A stretch of DNA of 64,000 nucleotides from Rivularia sp. PCC 7116 (lineage in GTDB: Bacteria; Cyanobacteriota; Cyanobacteriia; Cyanobacteriales; Nostocaceae), in contig NC_019678.1 of assembly GCF_000316665.1 (NCBI RefSeq), forward strand, positions 2,232,001-2,296,000, given 5' to 3'. The number at the start of each line of letters is the position of its first letter. The stretch's first letter is position 1. The position numbers were made by a program, and so were the translations under genes. Of the stretch, positions 8,379 through 17,376 are shown one piece after another. A model generated the notes under the pieces. That model saw only the letters and a list, made by a program, of their open reading frames with translations. It searched no databases and was not told the DNA's origin.

Positions 8379-10235
8379 GTGAATTATAAGACTAATGCAC
8401 TTACCAGACGCAACTTTTTACGTTTCACAACCGGAATCGGCATAGCAGTAGGGCTAGATAGTCTTGTACCTGCATATGCCAGACAAGTAGTTGCGAATGA
8501 AACCGGAAAAGGACGTAATTACCCCGATGTTATCGATCTAAAAGTTCAGGAAACAGCAGTTAAAATCGGAAACAAGCAAGCCAAAGCCCTAACAGTTAAC
8601 GGCTCAGTTCCTGGTGCTTTAATCCGTCTGCGTGAAGGACAAAACGTCACCATTAATGTAACCAATGAACTTAAAAAAGATACTTCAATCCACTGGCATG
8701 GTATCCTTCTTCGCCCGAATATGGATGGTGTACCTGGAGTGAGTTTTGCAGGGATTAAACCGGGACAAACCTTCACTTATCGGTTTCCTGTGGCTCAAAA
8801 TGGCACGTACTGGTATCACAGTCACAGCGGATTACAAGAACAACGGGGTCATTATGGTGCGCTTATTATTGACCCGATTGAACCCGAACCTTTCGAGTAT
8901 GACCAAGATTATGTCGTTATGCTCTCCGATTGGACGTTTGATAATCCCCACGATATTCTCGCCAATCTCAAAAAAATGCCCGCTTACTACAATTATCAGC
9001 GACGAACCATCGCCGACTTGTCCAAAGATTTGGCATGGAGACGTATGCGGATGGACCCAGCAGATATCGCTGATGTTACTGGGGCAACCTACACCTACTT
9101 AATGAATGGTTTAGTCCCAGACTCAAACTGGACTGGACTTTTTCAAGCTGGTAATAAAGTACGACTTCGGTTTATTAATGGTTCGGCAATGACTTTCTTT
9201 GATGTTCGCATACCTGGACTCAAAATGACCGTAGTGCAAGCAGACGGTCAAAATGTACAACCAGTAAGCGTCGATGAATTCCGTATTGGCGTTGCAGAAA
9301 CTTATGATGTGATTGTAGAACCTCAAGATGAGCAAGCCTACACGATTTTCGCAGAAACAATGGATCGTAGTGGTTATGCTCGCGGCACATTAGCAGTTCA
9401 TGAGGGACTTAGGGCACCCCTTCCCGAACGTCGCGAACGTCCTTTACGTACTATGGCAGACATGGGGATGGCTCACGATATGTCAGGCATGAATGGTGAC
9501 TCCTCCATGAAAGATATGCCAGGAATGAATAATAATTCTTCCATGAACCACGATATGTCTGGTATGAATAGTAATTCCTCCATGAAAGATATGCCAGGAA
9601 TGAATGATAATTCTTCCATGAACCACGATATGTCAGGCATGAATGGTGATGATTCCTCCATGAAAGATATGCCCGGAATGAATCATGATATGTCCAAGAA
9701 TGATGCAGGAGTTCCCCACGGTCCTGACGATCATGGTTTAGGAAATGCAACAGTACCAATGATGGTAAAAAGTCGGTTGCATGAACCTGGTGTTGGTTTA
9801 GAAAATACAGGACATCGCGTTTTAGTTTATACCGATTTACGTAGTTTAAAACCCGGATATGACAAAAGAAAGCCAGAGCGAGAACTAGAACTACATCTTA
9901 CCGGAATTATGGAACGATATATGTGGTCATTTGATGGTAAGAAATATTCCGAAGACAAGGAAATCACTTTTTATAATGGGGAACGACTGCGCCTAATTTT
10001 TGTGAATGACACAATGATGGAACATCCAATTCATCTACACGGAATGTGGATGGAATTAGATAATGGTGCAGGAGAATATAAGCCCCGCAAACATACAATT
10101 AATGTCAAACCTGCTGAAAGACTACCTGTAGAGATTAATGTAGATGCCCCCGGTAAATGGGCATTTCATTGTCATTTACTTTATCACATGAAAGTAGGGA
10201 TGTTCCGTACAGTAGCTGTTGTTAATCGGGGGTAA
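8379..10235 (+). CDS. copA: CopA-type periplasmic multicopper oxidase
   Basis: This 618-residue oxidase is exported by the Tat system (twin-arginine TRRNFLRFTTG at about 8-19). Copper ligands are visible in HWHGI (about 107), YWYHSHSG (about 145), HPIHLHGMW (near 550) and HCHLLYHMKVGM (near 604), covering the type 1 site and the trinuclear cluster. Between the domains, residues about 365-445 hold a Met-rich insert of repeated DMSGMN/KDMPGMN units, typical of CopA/PcoA, that binds Cu(I). It oxidises Cu(I) to the less toxic Cu(II) outside the cell. Translation starts with GTG. copB follows after 5 bases, and proteobacterial-type copAB in a cyanobacterium suggests transfer. Confidence 0.94.
   Translation: MNYKTNALTRRNFLRFTTGIGIAVGLDSLVPAYARQVVANETGKGRNYPDVIDLKVQETAVKIGNKQAKALTVNGSVPGALIRLREGQNVTINVTNELKKDTSIHWHGILLRPNMDGVPGVSFAGIKPGQTFTYRFPVAQNGTYWYHSHSGLQEQRGHYGALIIDPIEPEPFEYDQDYVVMLSDWTFDNPHDILANLKKMPAYYNYQRRTIADLSKDLAWRRMRMDPADIADVTGATYTYLMNGLVPDSNWTGLFQAGNKVRLRFINGSAMTFFDVRIPGLKMTVVQADGQNVQPVSVDEFRIGVAETYDVIVEPQDEQAYTIFAETMDRSGYARGTLAVHEGLRAPLPERRERPLRTMADMGMAHDMSGMNGDSSMKDMPGMNNNSSMNHDMSGMNSNSSMKDMPGMNDNSSMNHDMSGMNGDDSSMKDMPGMNHDMSKNDAGVPHGPDDHGLGNATVPMMVKSRLHEPGVGLENTGHRVLVYTDLRSLKPGYDKRKPERELELHLTGIMERYMWSFDGKKYSEDKEITFYNGERLRLIFVNDTMMEHPIHLHGMWMELDNGAGEYKPRKHTINVKPAERLPVEINVDAPGKWAFHCHLLYHMKVGMFRTVAVVNRG
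9474..9700 (+). repeat. In-frame repeats encoding the CopA methionine-rich insert
   Basis: Units of roughly 60 bases alternate the codons for DMSGMN, SSMKDMPGMN and SSMNH, with three near-identical rounds. Methionine clusters of this sort are Cu(I) ligands. The near-perfect DNA identity between rounds indicates recent expansion by slippage or unequal exchange, so copy number is likely variable among relatives. Confidence 0.8.
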
Positions 10236-10240
10236 GCTAA

Positions 10241-11443
10241 GTGCAAATTCACAAAACAAATTACCGTTTTACTATTGCCGGATTGCTAGGTCTAATCGGC
10301 GTTTTGGTTTATGCTCCAGAAATACGGGCGGACGAACGGAAACAGTTAAAAACAGAATTCAACATTGAAACTATTGACTTTAATGAGGTAAATACTGACA
10401 GATCGCAAAAGGAGAAGGAGACAAAATTTAGACAAAGCATTCTTACAGATGAATCCGTTATCCCTACTGTTGAAATTGCCAATCAAGAACAATTGCGATT
10501 CTCACAGAGCCAAAATAACGTTCCTCAAATTATCAACGAAAAAGAATGGCCCGAACCCTTAGATGATAGTCAAAAGTTAAAAACTGAACTTAATATCGAA
10601 ACTATTGACTTTAAGAAGGAAAATACTGGTAAACCGCAAGAGCAGAAGAAGACAAAATTTAGACAAAGCATTCTTACCGATGAATCTATTCTGCCTACTG
10701 TTGAAATTGCCAACCAAAAACAATGGCGATTATCACAGAAGCAAAATAACATTTCTCAAGTCACTAATGAAGAAGACTGGCCCGAACCTGTAGATGATAA
10801 TCAAATATTTTGGTTGCTATTAGTTGATCAATTAGAGTTTCGGGACAATGATGGGGAAGCTACCTTCAACTGGGATGCTCAAGGCTGGATTGGAGGTGAC
10901 TATAAACGACTTTGGATTAAAACTGAAGGAGATATTGGTTTAGAAACTGCTGATGGCGAAGCAGAGCTACAACTCCTTTATGGTAAATTAATCGCTCCTT
11001 TCTGGGATTTACAGGTTGGTTTACGCTATGACCAATTATATAGTTCTGACGGCGGACCGGGACGAGCTTTTGGTGTTATTGGCGTTCAAGGTTTAGCTCC
11101 TTACTTATTTGAAGTAGATGCTGCTCTTTTTGTCAGTCAAGATGGCGATGTTTCTGCACGACTTCAAGCTGAATACCAGTTACTTCTTTCTCAGCGGTTA
11201 ATCTTACAGCCCGAATTCGAGACGAATATTGCTATTCAACAAGTGGAAGATTTTGGTGTTGGTTCGGGGATCAACGATATTGAGTTGGGATTACGATTGC
11301 GTTACGAGATTAGTAGAAAATTTGCTCCCTATGTAGGAGCTTCTTGGACGCGCAAACTTGGCAATACTGCTGACTTAGCACGAGAAGAAGGGGAAAGTGT
11401 TGATAACTTCACTCTTTTAGGTGGTGTGCGACTGTTGTTCTAA
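10241..11443 (+). CDS. copB: CopB/PcoB-type outer-membrane copper resistance protein
   Basis: The 400-residue protein has a signal peptide (about 1-30), an unusual acidic N-terminal half, and then a beta-barrel domain from about residue 185. The CopB core is visible as WDAQGWIGGDYKRLWIKTEG, the DLQVGLRYD strand, and a final strand ending in aromatic Leu-Leu-Phe. CopB partners CopA in outer-membrane copper handling. Two successive 77-residue units (about 35-188) are near copies of each other and end in WPEP(L/V)DD; most CopB proteins have Met-rich sequence here instead. The start is GTG, 5 bases after the copA stop, so coupling is likely. Confidence 0.9.
   Translation: MQIHKTNYRFTIAGLLGLIGVLVYAPEIRADERKQLKTEFNIETIDFNEVNTDRSQKEKETKFRQSILTDESVIPTVEIANQEQLRFSQSQNNVPQIINEKEWPEPLDDSQKLKTELNIETIDFKKENTGKPQEQKKTKFRQSILTDESILPTVEIANQKQWRLSQKQNNISQVTNEEDWPEPVDDNQIFWLLLVDQLEFRDNDGEATFNWDAQGWIGGDYKRLWIKTEGDIGLETADGEAELQLLYGKLIAPFWDLQVGLRYDQLYSSDGGPGRAFGVIGVQGLAPYLFEVDAALFVSQDGDVSARLQAEYQLLLSQRLILQPEFETNIAIQQVEDFGVGSGINDIELGLRLRYEISRKFAPYVGASWTRKLGNTADLAREEGESVDNFTLLGGVRLLF
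10343..10804 (+). repeat. In-frame tandem duplication inside copB (2 x 231 bp)
   Basis: Bases 10343-10573 and 10574-10804 encode two versions of the same unit. Each has LKTE(F/L)NIETIDF, then TKFRQSILTDES, PTVEIANQ, and WPEP(L/V)DD at its end. The period is exactly 231 bases, so the frame is kept. The copies have diverged moderately, so the duplication is not very recent. Confidence 0.9.
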
Positions 11444-11608
11444 CTATTGAAAACAGGCTTTACATGACTGGCACGGTTGTACCGTGCCATTAATGATCGG
11501 ATTATATTGCAAATGGGTCTAATCTCAGTAACGTAATAACAAACTTTAAATTTTGTCTCAACAGCCAGTCCAGAAGCTAGGGCTAGAACCATAAAGGAAA
11601 ACACAATT

Positions 11609-12056
11609 ATGAATAATATGGAAACCGAATACAAATCTGGAAGCTTATCCCTATTCGGTGCGATCGCTATGGGTACAGGAGTTATGATTGGTGCAGGCAT
11701 TTTTGCACTAACAGGGCAAGTGGCAGAATTAGCAGGAGCCTTGTTCCCCTTAGCTTTCTTAGCTGCGGCAATCATTAGCGGATCTGACACGAATTGCATC
11801 ATTAGGAGCTATTTTCTACCTATTTACGGATATTGCTATACATTGGGGTGTCTTTCGCAACCTAAAAGAAGATATTAATGCCAATGGTGCTATCGTTTTT
11901 ACTGCTGCTGTTCTTGACATAATCGTTCTTGGCGCTATCCTCATTCTGAAAGGAACTTCTGACCCTATGCTGCTATTGATCGCAGGCTTAGGGTTGCTCC
12001 TGACCTTTTTGGGTGAGCGGTTCTTTCTTAAATATCATCAAATGGCTCAGGAATAA
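11609..12056 (+). pseudogene. Amino acid permease (APC family) reduced to its two ends
   Basis: From ATG 11609 the first 55 codons encode a classic APC permease start, with GAIAMGTGVMIGAGIFALTG. The frame then shifts at about 11780. A second frame resumes with LTRIASLGAIFYLFTDIAIH and continues through two hydrophobic segments to a normal permease C-terminus at TAA 12054-12056. The central several hundred residues of a transporter are missing and the two ends are out of register, so an internal deletion killed the gene. It lies between copB and the Met-rich gene and interrupts the copper island. Confidence 0.85.
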
Positions 12057-12207
12057 CACTACATCTTGTCTATAGTTCTACCTGAGTATAAACTTTATAT
12101 CTAAATATCTAACTATAAGGTCAAGAAATAGAAAACAGATATTAGTATCATAACAATTAGTAACTGGCATAAATAATACAAAAAGTATTTTCAAAGAATT
12201 TAAAGAA

Positions 12208-12248
12208 TTTCATTCTAATTTCATTCATGAATGAAAAAATGAAATTAG
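12208..12248 (+). promoter_or_regulatory. CopR-like direct repeat C plus overlapping inverted repeat
   Basis: TTTCAT-TCTAA-TTTCAT occupies 12208-12224 on the plus strand. CTAATTTCATT (12215-12225) is mirrored exactly by AATGAAATTAG (12238-12248), so half-sites also occur in the opposite orientation. It lies 131 bases before the Met-rich protein gene and facing it, the best-placed of the four repeats. Confidence 0.65.
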
Positions 12249-12354
12249 TGAAGAGAAAGTATTCCCAAGATACTTTTCACAAAAGTAAGTTGACTCTATA
12301 GTCAGCTAGAAATTTTAAACTGACCCTAGATACTTCAAAAAAGGAACCAATAAA

Positions 12355-12726
12355 ATGAATTTACGTAATAAAACTCTTGCCCGTATAGCTTTTGCAGGTT
12401 TAGCGTTAATTGGATTGAGTGCAGCACCGTCCCAAGCTCAAACAACTGGGGGAAAACCAACAAACCAACAGCAAATGCATCAGAACCATCAAATGATGAA
12501 AAAGATGACTCCCGAACAAATGCGTCAACACCAACAACAAATGATGAAAAAGATGACTCCAGAACAAATGCAGCAAATGATGAAAAAGATGACTCCGGAA
12601 CAAATACGTCAGCATCACCAACAAATGATGGGAAATATGAAACAAATGAATCAGATGATGGAACAGATGAACCAACGCATGGGAGAAGGTGGTGAGATGA
12701 AAGGAAGCTCTAATCAACAAAAATAA
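12355..12726 (+). CDS. Periplasmic Met/His-rich copper-binding protein
   Basis: The 123-residue protein has a signal peptide cleaved after about residue 28 (SQA). The mature part is almost entirely Met, Gln, His and Lys, built on repeats of MMKKMTPEQMRQ (three close copies plus weaker ones). Such sequences bind Cu(I) and Cu(II) and buffer periplasmic copper. No known fold can be named from sequence. AAAAAAGGAACC just before ATG gives a good ribosome binding site. It is followed 40 bases later by the DUF442 gene, and is preceded by CopR-like repeat C. Confidence 0.82.
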   Translation: MNLRNKTLARIAFAGLALIGLSAAPSQAQTTGGKPTNQQQMHQNHQMMKKMTPEQMRQHQQQMMKKMTPEQMQQMMKKMTPEQIRQHHQQMMGNMKQMNQMMEQMNQRMGEGGEMKGSSNQQK

Positions 12727-12766
12727 TTGCAAATGAATCACAAAATGTAGAGAATGGGAAGTTTAT

Positions 12767-13249
12767 ATGGAAAATACAAAAAAAATTAACGACGATATCA
12801 CAGTAACCGGACAAGTAACACCAGAACAGTTACAGCAAGCAGCCAAGTCAGGTTTAAAGTCTGTATTAAATTTACGCGCACCTGACGAAAAAGGTTTTAT
12901 GAAAGATGAACAACAACAAGCTGAAGCAGCTGGTTTAAATTACACTAATATTCCTCTCAAAGTAGAAACAATCGATGATAAGCTTATCGACGAAATACTA
13001 GAACAAATAGACCAACTACCCAAACCCGCACTCATTCATTGTGCCAGTGGAATGCGAGCCGGAGCAATGGCATTGATGAATTTAGCCATAGATAAAGGAA
13101 TGACACCAAAAGAAGCTTTTGAAACTGCCGAGAAGCTAGGTTTTGATTGCAGTAGCTCACCCAAATTGAAACAAGTATTTGAGGAATACGTTGCCAAACA
13201 TTCACCACCTACTTATGGTGATTCTGACATTAAATGCATTCCGAAGTGA
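12767..13249 (+). CDS. DUF442 / phosphatase-like protein
   Basis: The 160-residue protein has the DUF442 plan: VTGQVTPEQLQQAAKSGL at the start, SVLNLRAPDE (about 32), and the active-site loop HCASGMRAG at 91-99. His91-Cys92...Arg97 forms a compressed PTP-like signature. This family (beta-lactamase-hydrolase-like N-domain) recurs near sulfide- or metal-stress genes; its physiological substrate is not established. It lies between two copper-binding protein genes, so a role in metal or thiol stress is inferred. Confidence 0.82.
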   Translation: MENTKKINDDITVTGQVTPEQLQQAAKSGLKSVLNLRAPDEKGFMKDEQQQAEAAGLNYTNIPLKVETIDDKLIDEILEQIDQLPKPALIHCASGMRAGAMALMNLAIDKGMTPKEAFETAEKLGFDCSSSPKLKQVFEEYVAKHSPPTYGDSDIKCIPK

Positions 13250-13769
13250 AGAAATTTTAATTCAAACAAGGTATTCCTTTGGAGATAACATTAAAAATAA
13301 TCCAATGGAGTACCAATATTTTTTTCTGCATAAAAATGCGGAGCAAAAACAATGCTTAAACGCTTATCTAGTGGATGAAAAGAGTAACGGGATTTACGTA
13401 GGTTCTGGTAGAATACATATTTCTAATTAAATAGAAATTGCTTAGAATATATGTTCTTTACGTAGTGATTATGGGTCTTTATGACTATCAAAAATTTGAG
13501 TTTTACAATACAAATGAATGTCTTTTATTTGGGAAAAAATATCGTGCGATGTTTTAAATATTAATTTATTTGAACATAAACAACATCCCGAAGATGATGA
13601 AATCGCTGTATTCCCTATAAAACCGTAAGAGCATACAAATATGAAATCAGGATGAAATGGCTGTCTTCCTTCTGATATACATTTTATTTAACTCTAATGA
13701 TAGACGCAGAAGAAAGGAACAATTACCTATCAATAGGTAAGCGTCCATATTGAAACAGGAAATAAATTT
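13250..13769 (+). other. Intergenic region upstream of the copper-storage gene
   Basis: No firm gene is visible. A 41-codon frame from ATG 13305 to 13430 has plausible composition but no ribosome binding site, so I leave it out. The stretch contains CopR-like repeat D at 13641-13657. Confidence 0.45.
13641..13657. promoter_or_regulatory. CopR-like direct repeat D
   Basis: ATGAAA-TCAGG-ATGAAA is identical to repeat B, including its spacer. It lies 112 bases before the start of the copper-storage protein gene at 13770. Identical spacers in two separate promoters argue against chance. Confidence 0.65.
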
Positions 13770-14108
13770 ATGCTTTTAGTTCACGAAGAATACCAGTCTA
13801 GCTTTGATGTGGCAATGCGTTGTGTCGTGGAATGCGAACACTGTGCTGAAGCTTGCATGGGTATGTCAGAGATGGTGCAATGCGCTCGTAGCTGTCTAGA
13901 TTGTGCAGAAATCTGTCGTACTGCTGCAACGTACATGGTAAGAGGTTCGCGCTACATTTCTCACTTAGCCCGTGCTTGTGCAGAGATTTGTGAAGCCTGT
14001 GCCACTGAATGCGAAAAGCATGATGCAGAACACTGTAAAAAGTGTGCAAAAGCTTGTCGTGACAGTGTGGAAGAATATAAGAAAATTGCCGCTGTCGCAG
14101 CTCGATAA
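13770..14108 (+). CDS. Four-helix-bundle copper-storage protein (Csp-like)
   Basis: The 112-residue protein has 15 cysteines at 18, 22, 25, 29, 38, 42, 45, 49, 70, 74, 77, 81, 89, 92 and 96. They lie in repeated C-x3-C-x2-C-x3-C blocks that face the inside of a four-helix bundle, as in Csp proteins that hold many Cu(I) ions. There is no signal peptide, so it is a cytosolic store like Csp3 (family formerly DUF326). Repeat D lies upstream, consistent with induction by copper. Length and Cys pattern match the family closely. Confidence 0.9.
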   Translation: MLLVHEEYQSSFDVAMRCVVECEHCAEACMGMSEMVQCARSCLDCAEICRTAATYMVRGSRYISHLARACAEICEACATECEKHDAEHCKKCAKACRDSVEEYKKIAAVAAR

Positions 14109-14137
14109 ATTTGATTCAGTTTAACTGTAAGGCTTTT

Positions 14138-14200
14138 CAGTTATCAGTTACTAGTTAAATAAATAGTAACTGTTAGCTCTTCATTACTAACTGATAACTG
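14138..14200. repeat. 13-bp inverted repeat in the intergenic spacer
   Basis: CAGTTATCAGTTA (14138-14150) is mirrored exactly by TAACTGATAACTG (14188-14200), and the 37-base interior contains further partial complementarity (GTTACTAG, TAGTAAC). The AGTTATCAGTTA...TAACTGATAACT palindrome is a frequent dispersed intergenic repeat in cyanobacteria. It may fold into a hairpin that ends the copper-storage transcript. Confidence 0.75.
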
Positions 14201-14227
14201 ATTTAATTTAACAAGGAAAAATCTAAA

Positions 14228-14680
14228 ATGGAATCCAAGTCTAAAAACAATTCTTACATTAGCCTATTGATTGCACTGATAATTTCTTATGTCGTAATGC
14301 TAGTCCTGATGCTTTCACGAGTTAACGAGTTTGGTAATTTCTTTATCAGCCTCAACCAAGTGTATATGTCAGGACTCATGGTATCGACAATGCTGCTGAT
14401 CATGCTGTTCGCAATGGGTTCCATGTACAAGAACAAGAAATTAAACATTGCACTTCTCATCGGTGGAACAGCATCAATATTATTGTTCTGGACTCTTGTG
14501 CGAACCCAAGCAGCAGTAGGAAATCAACAATTTTTGCGCTCAATGATTCCACATCACGCTGCTGCTATTTTGGTATGTCAACAAGCATCGCTGACAGATG
14601 CGCGTATTCAGGAGCTATGCACGGAGATTGTCCAGACGCAGAAAGAGGAAATAAGAATCATGAAAGAACTTATGAAATAG
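14228..14680 (+). CDS. Membrane-anchored DUF305 protein
   Basis: The 150-residue protein has three hydrophobic segments (about 9-27, 39-62, 75-94). A short DUF305-type C-terminal region contains MIPHHAAAILVCQQA (about 107-121) and EIVQTQKEEIRIMKELM at the end. The M-x2-HH motif is the metal-ligand signature of DUF305 proteins, a family linked with copper tolerance. AAGGAAAAATCTAAAATG gives its start. It follows the copper-storage gene and precedes the CPH ATPase gene. Confidence 0.82.
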   Translation: MESKSKNNSYISLLIALIISYVVMLVLMLSRVNEFGNFFISLNQVYMSGLMVSTMLLIMLFAMGSMYKNKKLNIALLIGGTASILLFWTLVRTQAAVGNQQFLRSMIPHHAAAILVCQQASLTDARIQELCTEIVQTQKEEIRIMKELMK

Positions 14681-14786
14681 TCCGAATATTATTAAGTAAT
14701 TAAAATATTTCTCTTTGTTCTTTTTTTTAAGAAATTCAGTATATTCATTATTTTTGTAGTCATGTTCGAGGTAAAAATATAAGCTA

Positions 14787-16853
14787 ATGGCAAAGCAACA
14801 TCACTCAAGAAATAATCACGCAGTTCGAGAACGTGAAGAACGTCAGAATCATAGCGAACAAGCCGGACATCTCGAACATGGGGTACACGCAGGACACGGT
14901 AAACACGCCGGACACAGCCCGGAAATATTCAAGCGTCGCTTCTTTATTTGCTTAGTTCTTACCCTACCAATTCTCTATTTTTCTACTCAATTACAAACCT
15001 GGTTAAACTATCAAGCAATTACTTTTCCTGGTTCCGAATGGATTAACCCGATTTTAGGAATTATTATCTACTTTTATGGTGGTTGGGTATTTTTAAAAGG
15101 TGCTTGGAACGAACTGCATAGCAAAATCGGAATGATGACTCTGATTGCGCTAGCGATTACGGTAGCCTTTGTTTACAGTCTTGCGGTTTCTTTCGGTTTG
15201 CAGGGAAAGCCTTTCTACTGGGAATTGGCAACCTTAGTAGATATTATGCTGTTGGGACATTGGGTAGAAATGGCTTCGGTACAGGGTGCTAGCCGTGCGT
15301 TAGAAAATCTCGCTCAATTGGTACCTTCAACGGCGCATCGTTTAATAAATGGTAGAGTCGAAGATGTTCGGGTAAGCGAAATTCGAGCCGAAGATGTTAT
15401 CTTGATTCGTCCTGGGGAACAGGTTCCCAATGATGGAATTGTGATAGAGGGAAACACTAATATAAATGAATCTTTTTTAACAGGTGAATCTCGTCCAGTT
15501 TCTAAACATGAAGGTGATGAAGTAGTTGCTGGTTCTGTAAACGGTGAGGGTTCGGTAAAAGTCGAAGTTTCTCGTATCGGAGGAGACACCACAATCAGTC
15601 AGATTATGCGCTTGGTAGAAGAAGCACAAGGCTCTAGAAGTCGATATCAGGCTTTAGCGGATAAAACTGCTTATTGGTTAACTATAGTTGCAATTACTGT
15701 TGGTAGCATCACTTTCTTTGTCTGGTTGGGTTTGAGTGATTTGGTATTCGCGGTAAATCGCACGGTAACTGTGTTAGTAATTACCTGTCCTCACGCGCTT
15801 GGTTTAGCTATTCCTTTGGTAATTGCCAATTCTACAGCTTTAGCGGCAAAAAACGGAATTTTGGTCAGAAATCGCGATTCTCTCGAACGTGCGAAAGATA
15901 TTAAAAATATGGCGTTTGATAAAACTGGAACACTAACAGAAGGTAAATTTGGCGTGCAGAGAATGTATACAGAAGGTTTGGACGATAACGAAGCCCTTGC
16001 GATCGCAGCCGCTTTAGAAACTTCCTCGGAACATCCTTTAGCTAAAGCAGTTGTCCAAGCTGCCGAACGTCGCGAACTAGATTTACCTCAAATGACCAAT
16101 TTTAATACTGTAACTGGTCATGGTGTTGAAGGTAAAGTTAACGGTAAAAAGTATCGCATCGGACGACCTGAATGGGTGGAAGAAGACAATCTTACCTTTC
16201 CTTCGTCTTTACGTCAGGGACTGCAAATAGTCAATGAACGCGGAGAAAGTCCGGTAGTATTGATGACCGAGGAAAGCGCCGTAGCTGTGATTTCAATGGC
16301 AGACCAAGTAAGAGAACGAGCGCGAGAAACAGTTAATCAACTGCAAGCAAAAGGCATTCAAGTAGTAATGATTACTGGCGATGCAGAAGCTGTGGCTCGG
16401 ACGGTTGCTGAAGATTTGGGTATCGAACGCTACTATGCCCGCGTATTGCCTGAAGATAAGGTTAGCATTATCAAACAGTTAAAGCAGGAAGGTCCGACTG
16501 CTTTTGTAGGTGATGGAATTAACGATGCAGCAGCGTTATTAGAAGCTAATATTGGAATTGCCATTGGTGCGGGTACTAACGTTGCGATTGAGTCGGCTGA
16601 TTTGGTTTTGATTGAAGATGACCCTTTAGACGCTGTGAAAGCGCTGAATTTGGCACAGAAAACCTACAGCAAGATGATTCAAAACCTTTTTTGGGCAACA
16701 GGTTACAACGTAATTGCGATTCCTTTAGCAGCTGGTGTACTGTATGCTTGGGGATTTCTGCTTTCTCCGGCGATTGGTGCATTATTGATGAGTTTATCGA
16801 CGGTGATTGTAGCAATTAATGCTGTGATGTTGCGACGGGCAAAGTTGGCTTAA
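14787..16853 (+). CDS. CopB-type (CPH) P1B-3 copper-translocating ATPase
   Basis: The 688-residue pump begins with a His-rich tail (GHLEHGVHAGHGKHAGHS, about 27-44) instead of an HMA domain. Eight membrane segments surround the transport motif TCPHALGLAIP (about 334-344). Phosphorylation occurs at the Asp of DKTGTLTEG, and GDGINDAAALL forms the hinge. A CPH motif and His-rich N-terminus mark P1B-3 ATPases, which export Cu(II)/Ag(I) rather than Cu(I). It complements the CPC-type pump at 18642. The His-rich leader probably delivers or senses metal. Confidence 0.92.
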   Translation: MAKQHHSRNNHAVREREERQNHSEQAGHLEHGVHAGHGKHAGHSPEIFKRRFFICLVLTLPILYFSTQLQTWLNYQAITFPGSEWINPILGIIIYFYGGWVFLKGAWNELHSKIGMMTLIALAITVAFVYSLAVSFGLQGKPFYWELATLVDIMLLGHWVEMASVQGASRALENLAQLVPSTAHRLINGRVEDVRVSEIRAEDVILIRPGEQVPNDGIVIEGNTNINESFLTGESRPVSKHEGDEVVAGSVNGEGSVKVEVSRIGGDTTISQIMRLVEEAQGSRSRYQALADKTAYWLTIVAITVGSITFFVWLGLSDLVFAVNRTVTVLVITCPHALGLAIPLVIANSTALAAKNGILVRNRDSLERAKDIKNMAFDKTGTLTEGKFGVQRMYTEGLDDNEALAIAAALETSSEHPLAKAVVQAAERRELDLPQMTNFNTVTGHGVEGKVNGKKYRIGRPEWVEEDNLTFPSSLRQGLQIVNERGESPVVLMTEESAVAVISMADQVRERARETVNQLQAKGIQVVMITGDAEAVARTVAEDLGIERYYARVLPEDKVSIIKQLKQEGPTAFVGDGINDAAALLEANIGIAIGAGTNVAIESADLVLIEDDPLDAVKALNLAQKTYSKMIQNLFWATGYNVIAIPLAAGVLYAWGFLLSPAIGALLMSLSTVIVAINAVMLRRAKLA

Positions 16854-17032
16854 GAAATTTTGGATTTTAGATTTAATTGCAACCAGCTACTTACCTCTGT
16901 TTAATTCTTTCCTCAGCGTCCACTTTGCGAGAAGCTGCATTTCCTGCATAAAAGCGTCTCTATGGTTTTATAATCGGTAATCTTAGGCATGAAAAGTGAT
17001 TTCAATCATTATTCTTGCTAAGGGGAATTGGG

Positions 17033-17371
17033 ATGAATGCCTATGATAATTTCAATCAACTGAGATTGAGCGAGACTGTTTCACCAAAAACTTCTTTAGT
17101 TGAAGCGCCAAAAAATGATAAAAATCCCAGTAATAACGATACGATAGCTGGCATGGGGTTTTTATTATTTTTAACTTTGATGATAGCTCTAATAAAGTGG
17201 TGCGATATTCGCAAGGCATCACAAGAAGATTTTTCTAAGATTCCTATTAATCATAAAACTCCTTGTTCAAAATGCCGCTACTTTAACAATAATTCCTATA
17301 TTAAGTGCGCGGTACAACCAGAAAAAGTGATGACCAAAGAAGCAAAGGATTGTCAGGATTATTGTCCTTAA
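17033..17371 (+). CDS. Unknown small membrane protein with a C-terminal Cys cluster
   Basis: Starting at ATG 17033, preceded by AAGGGG, the product has 112 residues. It has a hydrophilic N-terminus, one membrane helix (about 47-60), and a C-terminal domain with CSKCRYF, KCAVQP and CQDYCP. The six cysteines look like a structural or metal site. I recognise the pattern as a cyanobacterial conserved hypothetical, with no known function. It lies 5 bases before the hydrolase gene, so the two are probably cotranscribed. Confidence 0.7.
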   Translation: MNAYDNFNQLRLSETVSPKTSLVEAPKNDKNPSNNDTIAGMGFLLFLTLMIALIKWCDIRKASQEDFSKIPINHKTPCSKCRYFNNNSYIKCAVQPEKVMTKEAKDCQDYCP

Positions 17372-17376
17372 AATAA

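Noticed and set aside
9451-9759. Open frames antisense to the Met-rich part of copA
   Set aside because: They arise mechanically from the repeated Met/Ser/Asn codons on the other strand; the copA frame explains the conservation.
12406-12741. 111-residue antisense frame over the Met/His-rich gene
   Set aside because: A shadow of repetitive ATG/CAA codons; composition (His/Leu/Phe runs) is an artefact.
13305-13430. 41-codon plus-strand frame
   Set aside because: Plausible residues but no ribosome binding site and no homology I can recall; left as unproven.
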